From positions 23,900,897-23,964,896 of the forward strand of contig NC_079202.1 in NCBI RefSeq assembly GCF_026745355.1: 64,000 bases of DNA. Reading direction: 5' to 3'. Of this stretch, positions 1 through 12,796 are shown piece by piece; the first letter of the stretch is position 1, and every line of letters starts with the position of its first letter. A program made the position numbers and the translations under genes. The notes below the pieces were generated by a model. It did not search any database. It had not been told where the DNA came from and saw only the letters and a program-made list of their open reading frames with translations. Source of the DNA: Beta vulgaris subsp. vulgaris (lineage: Eukaryota; Streptophyta; Magnoliopsida; Caryophyllales; Amaranthaceae).

Positions 1-1464
1 TGATTCGATCTCTATAACATATATTAATTCCTCATGCGAATTATTAAATAAAACTTCTGTTCATGCTTGTATCAAATATTCCATACAAACATACAATCTA
101 GTACTCATAATAAATCTCAAATCACATGCTTGCACACAGGCATAAAACATGTAATAATCATATATTAGAAATCATATATATATGAACATAACAAGTTCCT
201 ACACATGATACTAAAATTCTTTCTCCTTAAATCATGATACTAATCACGTAGCACACAATTATGTATGTACCTCGTGTAATATAAACTAGTCTGCATGCCA
301 CTTTAATCCCTTAAAAGTCTCCTACGAAATATTCTCCGCCTAGAAATCAAGATAACCAAAATTAATACCCTTAAATAAAAATTACAGCAACTCGAAAATA
401 TTTAAAATCCCCTTTAAATACGTTCAAAAGTTGATTTTAATATCAAAACTTCAATTACTTTTAATTCCTAGCATAGTACTACCATACTAGTAATTAAAAC
501 TCTCAAAACTCCATTAATAAAAACCTTTCTGAAATTCCAGACACTTTAAAAATTAATAAACCTTCTTTAAACATATATAAACATATTTAAAATCATATTC
601 TAAATCAATCTCATAGAATCTAATATGCTACTATGGTTTTCTAGCAATTAAAACCCTAAAAATTCATGTTTTCATGATTAAAACTACAATCTAACCATAA
701 TAACAAATCTGAATTTTTATTCTTATAATCTAAAATATACACGAATCAAGATTATTAATTAAAACAGTAAATTAAATCCAATAATCATGATTAACATTAA
801 AAAAAAGCATAGAAATATAGTCTTTAATGGAATCTTGAGGAAGAAGAAAAGAAAACAAACAACAAAGAGGAGGACAAGATGGGCGCCAGAACCAAGGATC
901 ACGGCAGCAGCACAGGCGCACGGTTTTCTGAAAAGTTTGAAGGCTTTGTGACGTTTCTTGTTGAAGAAGAAACGTTACTTGATGAAGAAGAGAAGATTTG
1001 GGAGAGAGAAGAATCGGTGAAGAGGTGAGAGAGAATGCCGTGTGGTGAGGAAGGAGGAGAGAGAAAAATATTCTTTTGTGTGGGGTAAAATAATTGAGTA
1101 ATAAGATATTTATAAGGCTTTCCTTTTGGGCTTAGGAAAAAGAGATAAGGTTTAATGAAATTTGATGATGAACAAGATAAATAATTTGGGACTTTAATCA
1201 TCAATATGACTCTTTATCCTTTTATCCTTTTTGGATTTTTAGGTTCCTCAATTCCATTAGACTTCTTTTTCAATATAAATTAGTATTTAAAACTTTTATT
1301 AAAGCATGCTTAATTAAAATATTTTCAACTTCATTAAATCATGAAACTAATTTCATTTGACTTTTAAAATAGTCAAATCATTTTAAAACTAACTTGTGTT
1401 TAAATATAAATATATAAATACTAAAATATATTTATAAAATCCTTTAAAATTATGGGGGATTACA
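1..1464 (-). repeat. Truncated Gypsy LTR (family with TGTAAC...GGATTACA ends)
   Basis: Aligns by eye with the inner and right parts of the repeats at 11882-14541 and 15085-17791. Shared blocks include a 'cttgcat(c)aat..tccatacaaacata' stretch, 'catgatacta', and a closing 'aaatatatttataaaat...ggattaca'. The right end at 1464 is the LTR terminus; the left part runs off the window. Related copies abut minus-strand pol fragments, so the LTR is read as minus-oriented. The AG-rich stretch near 830-1080 is part of the LTR and creates only a spurious antisense ORF. Confidence 0.72.
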
Positions 1465-2338
1465 TTATTTGAGGTCGGAGATCATAAAAAGAGAAAGTTT
1501 GATAAGTCTTAATATGGTCATGATTGATGAATATATTTTTTCTCTTAAATAGTATTTTCTATTATTGAGGTTAGTTTTATATTTAATTTAATTTATTCAT
1601 GATACCATTATTATGATCTTCTTTTTTGCTTTTCCATCTTCTATTTTATATGCGTTAATATTTATGTGCTAATAATTAAAGGTTAAAGTTGTGACAAACA
1701 CTCATATTTTTTCTCTATTCTTTCTGTCCTGCATCTATTAAATTTTTACCATCTACTTTCTTAGAGTATCATTCAGCTATTTTTCATGTTAAAAATGTGT
1801 TAGCTATTGTTAATTATACCAATTATTGGGATACTATTTAATCATAAACTTAGCCACAATATTCAACTGAACATTAAAAATATAAAATTTATATATTAGA
1901 ATAACAAATTTAGAAATTAAAGTATAACGACAAATACTTTTTCTGTCTTTTTCTAATGCGACAATGAGTTTGGGCATGATTTGTAATTAAAAAAAGGGTA
2001 GTTTAGCTTAGAAGTTTACATTAGAGTAGGGGATAAGAAAATCCTTATAAAGTAAACGTAACTTTATGAGACAATTTGAGTAATTAATGATGATTTTATT
2101 AACATAAAGTAAAGGCGGTATTGTCAACTATAGTTGTTTTTTTTTACCAAAAGTGAAGTGATTCAAATAGATAAACTACTCAAAGTGGTAATTGCTACAA
2201 CAGAAAAAGAATGGAGAAATTATATAACAATTGTGTTAAAAAATCTCAATTCACATCAACAAAAAAATCAACAATGTTAACAAAAAATTTGCATAAATAA
2301 AATAAACAATAACCCGTGTAACGCCCAGGCTTCAAAAT
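1465..2338 (+). mobile_element. Helitron-derived fragment with degenerate 3' end
   Basis: This stretch is an inverted, diverged copy of about 20770-22200; both share 'taataagtcttratatg(g/a)tcatgattgatga' and 'gttaacaaaaaat' blocks. Its right end ('aataacccgtgtaacgcccaggcttcaaaattaat', about 2305-2339) resembles the reverse complement of the Helitron terminus at 25140-25175 (GC-rich hairpin, then TTCAAAACTAGT), with the final CTAGT decayed to TTAAT. It has no coding capacity. It abuts the Gypsy LTR on the left, which probably truncated it. The 3' end is inferred from the paralogous copy only. Confidence 0.55.
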
Positions 2339-2559
2339 TAATATTTGTTATATACACAAACAATATTGTTACACGAAAATTTGTGTTAGATATATCTAAG
2401 TGTCAAAAATTTATCAAACCTCGAATACCTAGCCCCCTTGAACTCCCGCCAAAATCTCATGGGCGCCAAATTTACCCCCACTATTCTTTTGAAGGATACC
2501 CCCACATCTTTAATAAAGAGGAAAGAGAGAGAAAAATAAAAGTCAGATAGAAACGAAGA
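2339..2559 (+). promoter_or_regulatory. Upstream region of the host gene
   Basis: This short stretch lies between the Helitron fragment and the likely first exon. Nothing coding is seen. Just downstream at 2567-2578 is a telo-box-like AACCCTAACCCT, a motif common in 5' regions of plant growth and translation genes. The transcription start is not determined, so promoter status is inferred from position only. Confidence 0.3.
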
Positions 2560-2820
2560 AGTATCTAACCCTAACCCTCGAGTTCGTAGAAGCTGCACAC
2601 ACAACCCTCCATTACAACGGAATATTACATCTCTCTTCCTACATTCATATTCATCCATTCCAGTTTTCTATAGGAAATTACAATTTCGAATATCTTATAT
2701 CTAGCATCAATTCAATTTACTTCTCTCAATTCGGGGAGCAGATACGAAGAAGAGTGAGAGAATATAAACTGAAGGTTTTCTCGACAAGATCGTGAAGTTG
2801 GATCTTCCAGAAATTTGAAG
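2560..2820 (+). other. Probable 5' UTR exon of the host gene
   Basis: The exon would end at an AAG|GTTTGT donor (2820/2821) and join an acceptor ending TCTACAG at 4393, seven bases before the start ATG. It contains CT-rich sequence typical of plant leaders and a telo-box-like repeat (2567-2578). Its left edge is a guess. The implied intron, 2821-4393 (about 1.57 kb), holds only short ORFs with no recognisable domain. Full-length cDNA would settle both the exon and the promoter. Confidence 0.4.
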
Positions 2821-4399
2821 GTTTGTTTAGCACTAATTTTACTATTACAAGTTCTAAGATTTAACTTATGTTGTTTACACTTTAATGTTTGAGTAGAAGA
2901 ATTTTTTATTTTTTATTTTTCTTTTTTAAAAACATTATTCACTGGTAAGCTCAAAGATTTGAACTCAGATGATTGATTGGAATATAATTGATTTGAACTA
3001 ATTGAATGGTTTTATCAACGAGAAGCTCAATTGAATGATAGAAATAGAACTGGTATTATTTTAGATGATTCCGTGGAATCACTCAAGCTAGTAAAGTAGA
3101 AGATAGGGTAAAGCTTTACAAGTTCTTAGCTGCTTCCTTTCTGTTATTGGTGCTGATTCGACAAGCTAAACGAGTTACTCGTCCATCCCATTTCGAGCTC
3201 TATAATTCACGTGGTATTGCCATAGATTTATAATCAATCATGATTAGATACAATCCTTACGGATCTTCAATGTGGTCCATTCAGTCTGCCAAAAAGACCA
3301 AATCCCCCTATCAAGCTGCTCCTCTTCAGTCAAGTTTCGGTTTCCAGATACTGTTCTAAACCTGTTGTTGAAGTCTTTTTCCTGGATAAACCCGTTTGAT
3401 ACCCTCTTAAACTAATCAGATTGCTTCAAAACTGCTGGTGCTAAAACTAATCAGATTGCTTCCAAAGTGCTGGTGCACATTTCTCTTCTATTTCTGTTTT
3501 TTTCCTTCTTATAGAATTCAGGGGGACAGTGATCCTCCTTTTATTGAAGAATTTAGGTATACCTTAGAACCTTCCATGTAATTTAAGTGACTGGAATAAC
3601 TTAGATCAGTGTACAATTAACTAGTTCAGACCTGCTGCCAATGAGTTGGTCTTAGAATCTCCAAAATATATAATTACTCCATGAGTTAACTGCTGTTGCT
3701 CTGTAACCTTGCATTTGGCTTCTTTTTGTCTCCTTGTAATATTGGAACAACAAAAAAATAATATTTACAGCCGCATGGACTATAATATCTGCATGAGGAT
3801 CAGCTAAACCTCCCTAGGATTCTCGAATTGATAAGTGAACCTTCCTAGGAGAATTGTTGGCTCTAAGGATTCGAGTAAATGCACCTCATCAATATGATTG
3901 ACCATTCCAAGTGACCCTTAAATAAAGATGTCCTCTGGTCATAAGGTCAGTATGAGGGTTCTTAAAGTTGTCCATTCAAATATTATAGTTATAGGTTACA
4001 AATTTTCTTGTATAAAATTCGTATGTAAGGGCTTTGCAACTTCTGTTCAATAATAGCTGACACCATGTATGATCACTCATTATAGTTATATTTGTATATG
4101 GCTCCATGGAGATCCAGATTGCGGTTTCTCCTTATTGTTTAGTAGGGGGGCTTGGCATGTCAAAATCCTGTTTTGTGTATTTTTTTTATTTGTACTTCTC
4201 TTCTCCTTTCCAGCGTGTTTGCTATTCTTTTTCCAAAACTTTTCACATATCGTTGTATGTTCTTAAGTGGATAATACTGCGTATTTAAAGTACTTAGTAT
4301 ATGTTATACTTTATTTAGGTTATTTGCTGGTGTGGAATAACATTCTTAGGCTTTTATTTTCCCTGGACATCATAATAGGATTATAATCTACAGCGATTG

Positions 4400-7300
4400 A
4401 TGGAGCTACGAGGTTGTAGTCAATTTCACTTCATTGCAGTAATCAAAGGTGGTGGAGTAATAAAAACTCTCAACATTGCTCAAGGAAAGACAAGGCCCAA
4501 GTACATGAACATTGAAGATATATATTCATCCTGTGACTCAAAATCTTGTGATTCACTTGCAAAATATCCTCCAAAAGTCGACAGATCACTGGCGACCTCT
4601 TGTGATTTTGATAAAGTAAAGACTGAGGTTAAAATTGAAGAAGTCGATAATGAGCTGGATTTTGATGCAGTTACATTGAGACAGCTTAAGCACATTTGCA
4701 AATCCCACAAAAGAAAAGCTTCTAGATCAGTTTATTTGACAACTATTAAACAAGAAGTCAGTGACCTTCAACTTGCAGCTGATGAGCTTTGCTTGAAGGA
4801 AACTCTTGGCAGCTGGAAGCGCAAGGTGCTTATGAAAACAAAAGCTAAGAAGAAAGGCATCGTTAAGTCTCGTTCTAGGTCTTCTACAACTTGCGATGTA
4901 GGCGGTAGATTACAGGAAACACCTACTAATCTAACTTCACTTGATACCAGCAAACACTGTAAGCCCCCGGATGTTAAAGCTGAATATGCTGAACATGATA
5001 GCTTGAATCTCAGTGATGACCCTGGAAATTTGAGAAGTGACACTGTTGGAGCTGTTGAATACGGGTGCCCAGTTCAGGATCCAATGTTACGGTATTTGGG
5101 AAAAGAATGCTTGGATCAGTTGTCCCATGAGAATCCAGTGCAGCCTTTATCGATAGGAAAGTCAACCTGTTGTCTCAATCAAGTTTCATACGAACATCTG
5201 GATTGTGCTGAAGTTAAGAATCCACTTAATTCTGAAAATTCAAAGATTGAAGTGACTATAGAGGTAGATAATTCAGTAGTTATTGGTGACCATTCTTTGA
5301 ATTTTTGTGGTTCAGAAGAACCCAGAGGAGAGGCAGGCATAACTGATATTATGACATGTGATGAGCCTACAGAAACAGTTTTACTTGGACATGATAGCTC
5401 TGATATGAAAGTCGATAAAATCAATTATCTTCATGTTCCAAGTCCACATCAACTTCCACCTAATGGAGATACTTCAGAGGCACATATTCCTTGTATGGTT
5501 CCGTGTAATGATTCTCAAAGTATTGGTGAAGCAGTGGCTCTTTGTAATGTTTCTCAACATATTGGTGAAGCAATTGAGTTAATGGATGACAACAGAGACA
5601 TTAAAGAAGCCATGAGAAGTGCTGCCTCAAATTGCAATTTAATTTCTAAATTTGATATATGTTTGCCTCCAGTTAATGATATGTCTTCCCTAGATAACAC
5701 TGTATCTGCAGTTGAAGATAAACAATTGCCAGTACTTGATGTTAGTACCGAAGAGATGCCGACATCTCCGGCGAGTCTTAAGAGTAACTGTCACAATTCA
5801 GAATTTAGTAATAATGGTGAAGCTGGTAGATCTATGGTTAACAATCTGATTACTGAAGAAAAATCAATAAGAAGACTCCCTGAAAATTGTGATGTAGCAC
5901 TGCAAAACAAGGAATGTTTGCCCTTGGTCACTAGTATCAAATCCTTGCACAATGTTACATCTGGAGTTGAGGACAATGAATCATTGATGCTTGATAATGC
6001 TGCCGCCCCTCTAACCTGTTTTGCTGATATACGGCCTTCCAATGATATGGACCAACATATTAAATCAGCAGCTAGTAAAGGGTGCTACGAGAACAAGCTG
6101 GAGCAGCAACCTCCTGAAAGACTCTTCTCAGCCAGAAAGGTAACGTAATCTCACCTCAAGCCCCTAAAACGAGGGGGAGAAAAGAAACTAATATTTACCT
6201 AAATAAACTTTTGTTTCTTTGTAGATGATTTCTCCAGATTCTAAGGAAAGGCTGTGCAGGGCTATGAATTGCACTGAAACACAAGATGATACTAGCATTC
6301 TTCGTAAGTTAATATTAGCACGTTACTTCCATGAATTGACCTAAATCTGTATGATTTTGAACTTTTGTGCACCAAATCACCTCTTATCAAAGTGGATCAT
6401 AATTGAAAAACATACGGTTACAATGGTCAATCTAACATGAAAAATTAAAGAGTTTGCTAACATTCAGATCTTTTCTGCTATGGTGTGTCTTGACCAGGTT
6501 GCCATGCAATCACGATAAAATCCTTGATGACTTACAGTTTATTTAGATATGGGAATTTAGATTGAATAGGAGTGAAGGAAAGTGGTGGGATTCGTATTCC
6601 CTTGTTTGGATACAACAGTTTGAAACGGAAGGGAATTGGAAGGATTCATTTTCCTTCCTTTCTTAATAGAAAAACGCCATTCCTATGTAGGAAAGATTTG
6701 GAAGGAATCAAACTCATTCTCCCTGCCTTCCTTTTCTTCCCGTTCCCTCCCTACCATTCCCTCAATTTTTGCTATCCTCAATGTTTAGGAGGTAATTGTG
6801 AAGGATTGAACTTTGATTAGTTTCAAATATTAGTTTTGGACCATAGTAAAGAAAGTAGGATTAATTGTCTTTTTCAGTTCAGTTGGTGTAATAATTTCCC
6901 TTTCAACAGCCTGTAGGGAAAATCTGCTCTTTGAGAAGATTTGTGTGGATACGTCTTCAAGGTCAAATCTTGAGAAAACTCGAATCATGTTTACATCAAA
7001 AAGGCTGGAGGCTTTACGTACGGCTGAGAACAGAAGCAGTAGTTGGAAAACACTAAAGAAAGGAAGATATGAGAGGAAACTTTCTGTTATAAATGGCACT
7101 GTTAATGGTCTACATGCTTCTCCTTTATTAGTACATGCTCCCAGTACATGCAGTACTTCTCAAAGTTGCTCACAAAATGCTATAGCATTCTCAAAGCAGC
7201 AGATGGTTGATAGTGAACGCCTTGCAATAAAGCTTTTGTCGGAACTGCAGTCGATGAAAGAAATGGTTGTAGATACATTGCACTCTGATCCTCGGACGTG

Positions 7301-10072
7301 TACAACATCAAGATACAACGCAGACAAGGTAAATGGACAAGTATAAGTTCCACTTTTTCTGAGAATATTTATCTGTATATTATCACCTTTATTTATTTAC
7401 TCCTATCTACGCTGGCTTATTGTTTTCCATGGTAGTTTTGCATGTCTATGAAATTCAATTACATGACCTTGTACAAGAATTATAGTGAGTACCCTATGTC
7501 CCATGATACATAAATGGGGGGGTATCCAAAAATATAGTGTTGTTCCTACGTTTCACGCAGTGTTACCTAATTCATTAATCCCCCGTGAACCACGATCCGA
7601 GATGTGTGAATTGGTACAGGGTTCATGGTATAATACCATAGGCCCACAATGGAAATTTTTTGGATTAATTATACAATATTAGGTAGCGTATTGTGATCAC
7701 ATACCCATTCAATGTACTAAAGCATATATCGAATTAGGTAACATTGATTTCACTGTAGGCTCTTCTAGGATGTTGATATGATTCCAAATGGAATCTGCTG
7801 AGCTTCGAATAACCTTTGCTTAGTTAATCTCCACTAAGGATTGTAATTAACTTTTAGGGCTTAACTTTACCTTAAAATTGAACTAGGAAAGGGTTTTAGA
7901 TTGGTTTATTAGCTTCACTCACTAACTCACAAATATCTCTTAGATTTAGGTTTCACTTGCCCAAAATCTAAGGTTTTTATGTTTAGGTTCACTCCCTAAA
8001 AACAATGAAAAATTGGAAAGAAGTACGTCCAAAGCTCAATAGACAAACATATTTGAAATTTCGATTCATCAAATCTTAATTTTTATTCATTACTCTCGGC
8101 TATTCAAATACAGAAAAGAAACCTAAATCAACTAGAACTAGAAAAGATAAAATCAGTAAACTAATTCAAATCCTACACGCCTATGGTAAAGATAAATTTT
8201 CTAATCTTCTAATTAAATAAGACTGCTAACAACTTTAGAATTCTAACACTATTAGAGTTCTAACATGATTAATTTCTATCATGATTAGACTTCTAAACTT
8301 ACAAGACTTCTATTTCTAAAAGACTTTTATGACTCAAAGAGTTCCATTATAACTTGTACTCTTTACAAAAAAACTAATAACATTAAAATTCTAATCTATG
8401 TAGAGTTGTAACAAGCCTATAACTCTGATATGAGTCCTAATAACTAGAACTATTTCGAAAATCTTCAGCCACTTCCAGAAACCTCCATGAACAATAATCC
8501 ATGCTCGCTTACGCATAAGATGTTCACAAGCCTTATTGCTTGTACCCATTAAAAATTTGATTGCAAACATTCACATAATAGGCCATACTGGTGTGGAAGT
8601 ACACTACGTAGCAATAGCTGCTTGTGATGGTGGTTGAACCCAGCATGGAAATTGATGCATGTGATGAGTGTTCATCATTGGTTCCATTGTTCCAATACTT
8701 TCTCATGATCATATTTCAATTTCTTTGAGATACAAACTTGTTTTTGTAATTGTCTGTGTAGATTATTTGTTGACTTGGCTGGTTGAGTTCAGAAATTTGA
8801 GTTCTATTTGTTTATTATTGTCTTATGCTAATTGCTGAATCCTGATTTTTTTCTGTTGCTTTGTTTGTATAGTCGATAAAGCTGGAGAAAGGGTAGGAGG
8901 AACTCAACTTTAGAGGAGAGTATATGTTAATGTGTGCTGTGGTTTATTTGTTTTCTCCATGTGTGCAAGTACGAGGATAAACATCTGTGTGAATGTGTCA
9001 TGTCATGGTTCTCATTCGTAAATATACATATGGAGTCAATCTGTTTGATAAGACCATAAATGATTGCTGAGCTTGAGGTTATGATTGGTTTTGTCTCAAC
9101 ACCCAAGCTATGCTCTCTACTTGGAGGATTCTATTAGGGCTTGATGTCTCTGTTGCTAATCTTTATCAATTACTTGATGAATTTTTTACTTGAATAATCC
9201 AAGTTTCTATGTTTTCTTAGAATTGATCCCATATATTTAAAAAACTTTTTCGACATACTAGTATACAGTGTCATTTTCCATCTCTGTTTAGGCCTTTTTG
9301 GGGTATGATGTACATGAGAAGATAATATTTCGGATTATTTGAGTAAGGTGCCCCAGAACTTAGGGTTATTCATGAATAGTTAGGAGTTGGGATTAAATTA
9401 AGAAGATGTATGAAAATTGTACTTATTTGTGTCAATTCTTCGCTACCAGAAGTCCAGCAGGATATTGTTGATTGTTATGCTGTCCTTTGTGGTAAAATAG
9501 CAGCATTAAAGCTGTACACTCCACATCTTTATATTTTCTTTTGCCTGAAACTTGTAATTGGCAAAGCTATATCTCATATACATTCATTTGGTTACTTTAG
9601 GCCAGAGTAGCAGTTGAGAATGCTAAAAAGGTGGAGGAAACAACAAAGAGGTGGTTGTCTATGATGGCAAGGGATTGCAATCGTTTTTGCAAAATCATGG
9701 TAATTGTTTTTCTCAAATTTTATGCATTTCATTGTCTTTGATTTGGGATTGAAATGATTCAATCTATCAACCCTAATTGAATTTGTTAACCAATAGGAAT
9801 TATCCGAAACAAATGGTGCTTCTCCTGAAAAGAGCAATATTGAGCATATTCTAGACTCAAAGATATGCAATGATCCCATCTTGGATACAGAAGAGTAAAT
9901 TTTCTTCCTTGTAACTGTTATTCTTTATCGTTACATCAATTTCCTATCATTTCTTAACTCAATGTTTTTTTTCAGGGATGAACAAAAACTTTCTCCTACA
10001 AGTCGCAAAGTGAGAAAGATCATCTTTGCTGATGAAGCTGGAGAAAGCTTATGTCATGTCAAGGTTTTGTAG
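4400..10072 (+). CDS. Uncharacterised plant protein, six coding exons, about 843 residues
   Basis: Coding exons are 4400-6139, 6225-6303, 6910-7328, 9601-9699, 9797-9894 and 9976-10072. Every junction is GT-AG and the frame stays open to TAG at 10070-10072. The start is the first in-frame ATG after the acceptor at 4393. Residues about 138-162 are Lys/Arg-rich (RKVLMKTKAKKK..KSRSRS), a likely nuclear signal. Residues about 170-580 are acidic, Ser/Asn-rich and probably disordered, with short internal repeats (SQSIGEA/SQHIGEA). Residues about 620-660 are basic. Exon 4 encodes an amphipathic, Lys/Glu-rich helix ending RDCNRFCKIM. The C-terminus has FADEAGESLCHVKVL. I do not recognise the family. 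Nuclear location and a coiled-coil or chromatin-associated role are only inference. The intact frame among transposons argues for a real gene. Confidence 0.8.
7329..9600 (+). other. Large intron 3 of the host gene
   Basis: This 2.27-kb intron separates exons 3 and 4 in phase 0. It has a GTAAAT donor and a TTACTTTAG acceptor. I see no domain-coding exon in it. A possible acceptor at about 8872 opens onto a frame that stops after eight codons (TCGATAAAG...TAG). The AT-rich interior may hold old transposon debris, but I found no clear terminal repeats. The smaller intron 6304-6909 contains a degenerate inverted GGAAGG/CCTTCC-rich block (about 6570-6800) that may be an old MITE. Confidence 0.5.
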
Positions 10073-10600
10073 GACTACTTGGTTTAAATATGCCATGTGA
10101 AAGGAGAAAGCATAGGATGTGTATGTACAAAGTATATTGTAATTGTAAGTGTAATGTTGGATGACTTATGTCTCTAGACTCAACCACAAGCTGGCTTGAT
10201 TAGCCTTCTCACCAAGAGGGCCTTTGATAATCTTTTGACTTTTATATTTTGGCAGCCCATTTTGTCATTGTATGAAAATCATATGTTTTTATATTCAAGG
10301 AGTTAAGTGACGTAATGCCAAAGGCAACCAAAATCTCGTAGGAAACAATTCTCTCGCAATTGCCTTTCAAAAAGCTTGACGTTTCATTCTCTCATCTCCA
10401 ATCCTGTTTCACTAGTGAATCACAAACAGAGAAAAAACGTTCAATCTCATCAATCGCTTGAATTTCACCGATTCTTCCCTCTTGTATATTTATTAACAAA
10501 TAAAATAGTTTCATCAGTCGTTGAAGCAGGTGCATTTTCGTTAGATTTTTTTTATTTCATTGGTTTGATTCAGTTATGTCTACCACTAAGCCATGGTTCC
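10073..10600 (+). other. 3' UTR and downstream flank of the host gene
   Basis: Sequence after the stop codon. AT-rich stretches around 10120-10160 (AAGTATATTGTAATTGTAAG) resemble plant polyadenylation-region sequence, so the transcript probably ends by about 10260. The rest, to 10600, shows no conserved coding or repeat structure that I can identify. Confidence 0.4.
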
Positions 10601-11881
10601 ATGACTTAATTTTTAGTAAGTGCGTGTGCTATTACATTGGCCTTTCTCTCTGGATTTTGTATGTCAAAGTCATAATCCTTGATGAGTTCTAGCCATCGTT
10701 GGTGACGCATGTTAAGATCTTTCCAGGTAAAGATGTACTTGAGTCAGTAAAGATTTTATACAAAGACAATGTGTGTATATCTTTGATGCAAACGTTATTA
10801 TAGCTAGTTTCAAGTCATGAGTAGGGCAATTGTTCTCATAAGGTTTCAACTAACACGATGCATAAGCTATGACCTTACAATTTTGCATGAGCACATAACT
10901 TAGACCTTTATTTGAAGCATCGCTGTAAATTTAGAATCCTTTGGTCTCATCTGGTAGAGTTAGATCCGGTGCAAAGGTTAGCTTATCCTTTAACTCTCGG
11001 AAGGCTTTCTCGCAGTCTTCACTCCATATGAAATTTTTTTCCTTCTTCATGAGTAAGGTCATGGGGTTTGCTACTCGAGAGAAGTCTTTCACAAAGCGCC
11101 TATATTAACCAGCTAACCCAAAGAAATTCCTCACGTCAGTCACATTCCTAGGAGTTGGTCACTCACTCACAGCCTGTATCTTAGCTGAGTCCATTGGTAC
11201 TTCTTTAGAGATGAAGTGTCTTAGGAAGGATATTTCTCTTGTTTGAATTCACACTTGAAGAACTTGGCGTAACACTGGTTGTCCCTTAGGGTGTTCAGGA
11301 TTATCCTTAGGTGTTCTTCATGCTCCTTCCAGTCCTTGGAGTAGATTAGGATATACTCCTTTGGAGATGAAGTGTCCTACGAAGGATATCTTCACTCACT
11401 AGAATCCACAGTTGGAGAACTTGGCGTAACAGTGGTTGTCCCTTAGGATGGTTAGGATTATCCTTAGGTGTTATTCTTGCTCCTTCTAGTCCTTGGAGTA
11501 GATCAGGATATAATCTATGAATACCACTAAGAATTTATTCAAATAAGACCTAAAGATGCGGTTCATGAGATCCATAAAGACCGGGGGTGGTTAGTTAATC
11601 CGAAAGGTATTACGGTGAATTCATAATGACCATATCGAGTCATAAATGCAGTCTTAGTGATATCTTGGTTAGCTATCCTCAACTAATGATAACCAAATGT
11701 TAAGTGGATCTTAGAGAACACTAAATCTCTCTTCAACTAGTTAAAGAGTTCATTCTAGATAGGGGTACTTGTTCTTGACCGTGGCGTTGTTCAATTCTTT
11801 ATAGTCTATGCACAGTTTGAGACTTTCATCCTTCTTCCTGACGAACAGGGTTGGCGCTCACTACACAAGCTCTCCAATCTT
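10601..11881 (-). pseudogene. Ty3/Gypsy pol remnant (RT and RNase H)
   Basis: Read on the minus strand, about 11000-11180 gives the linker between RT and RNase H of Ty3/Gypsy pol (for example NFFGLAG-YRRFVKDFSRVANP and WSEDCEKAFRELKDKL). The region around 11770-11860 corresponds to the start of RT. In-frame stops and indels break every frame. It joins an LTR copy directly at 11882 and has no gag or integrase, so it is a decayed, internally deleted element. It resembles the chromovirus fragment at 18200-20200. Confidence 0.75.
11208..11519 (-). repeat. Two-copy tandem duplication (~156 bp) inside RT
   Basis: The block starting GAGATGAAGTGTC at 11208 repeats from about 11364. Both copies carry 'gagaacttggcgtaacagtgg/aagaacttggcgtaacactgg', 'ggattatccttaggtgtt' and 'ccttggagtaga'. 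The duplication lies within the reverse-transcriptase remnant and adds about 156 bp, so this copy cannot encode a normal RT. Confidence 0.7.
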
Positions 11882-12707
11882 GAACCCAATGATGCATCAT
11901 CTTCAAACATGTAGATGGACAATGCACTATTGATCTAGAGAGTCTGCTCACCAATATGGGTCATCACAGGATCAATAAGGCATAACCATAATTAACATAC
12001 ACAAACAAAAGCACGTAATCAACAAAGCTGAGTACTACATAATAAATAAATAAACAACCTAACATGATAGTACTACTACATAACAACAATAATAAATAAT
12101 AATATATTATCTTGCAGATAACTCAAACTGAACTAAATTTCACAACCAATAATTCAATTACTTTAAATGGAATAGACAATGAAACGAGTTGTTTGACTAA
12201 AACCAGCCTTCCCTTTGGAAGACGAAATACGGGCACGACTTCGTATTCCCATGATCTACGATATCGAGGAACCTTCAAAATAAAAAATAGGAACGGTGAT
12301 CAATCCGATCCCAGGAAAAGCCATGGGCTACTACCATGTACTTCAACTCTCTACTAGTCCAACACTTCAGATGTGCACAAGTCTAAAGCTATTGCTATTC
12401 ACATTTCACTTTACATGATTTACCATTTGTTACTTGTTATGACACACAAGCAACACATATAATACAATATTCAACAATATACTTTCATTTTTATGTTAGG
12501 ATTAGAAAAGTGATCACACAACTTAACAACCCAAGATTAATTCTTTCTTTCATCCAATCTTACTTATTTGTTGAGCCTAACCAACAACCAAATTACAAAT
12601 TACCTTTCAATGGTATAAAAATATCAACTTACCAAATAAGGCCCTGGATCTTCATAGAGTATTGAAATAATAATAAAAAGGGAACAACATGATTCAATCA
12701 TGATCCA

Positions 12708-12710
<3 letters not shown>

Positions 12711-12793
<83 letters not shown>
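12711..12793. repeat. (TA)n microsatellite
   Basis: An uninterrupted AT dinucleotide run of about 83 bp inside the LTR copy. It generates a meaningless Ile/Tyr-alternating ORF on the minus strand. Confidence 0.97.

Positions 12794-12796
<3 letters not shown>

Noticed and set aside
4069..4288. Short ORFs of 60-65 codons upstream of the host gene
   Set aside because: They fall in the predicted first intron and look like hydrophobic T-rich noise.
7485..7682. 65-codon plus-strand ORF in intron 3
   Set aside because: No domain, no splice support, and low-complexity surroundings.
8872..8900. Alternative exon after a TTTGTATAG acceptor in intron 3
   Set aside because: The frame stops after eight codons, and the exon 3 to exon 4 junction is already in phase.
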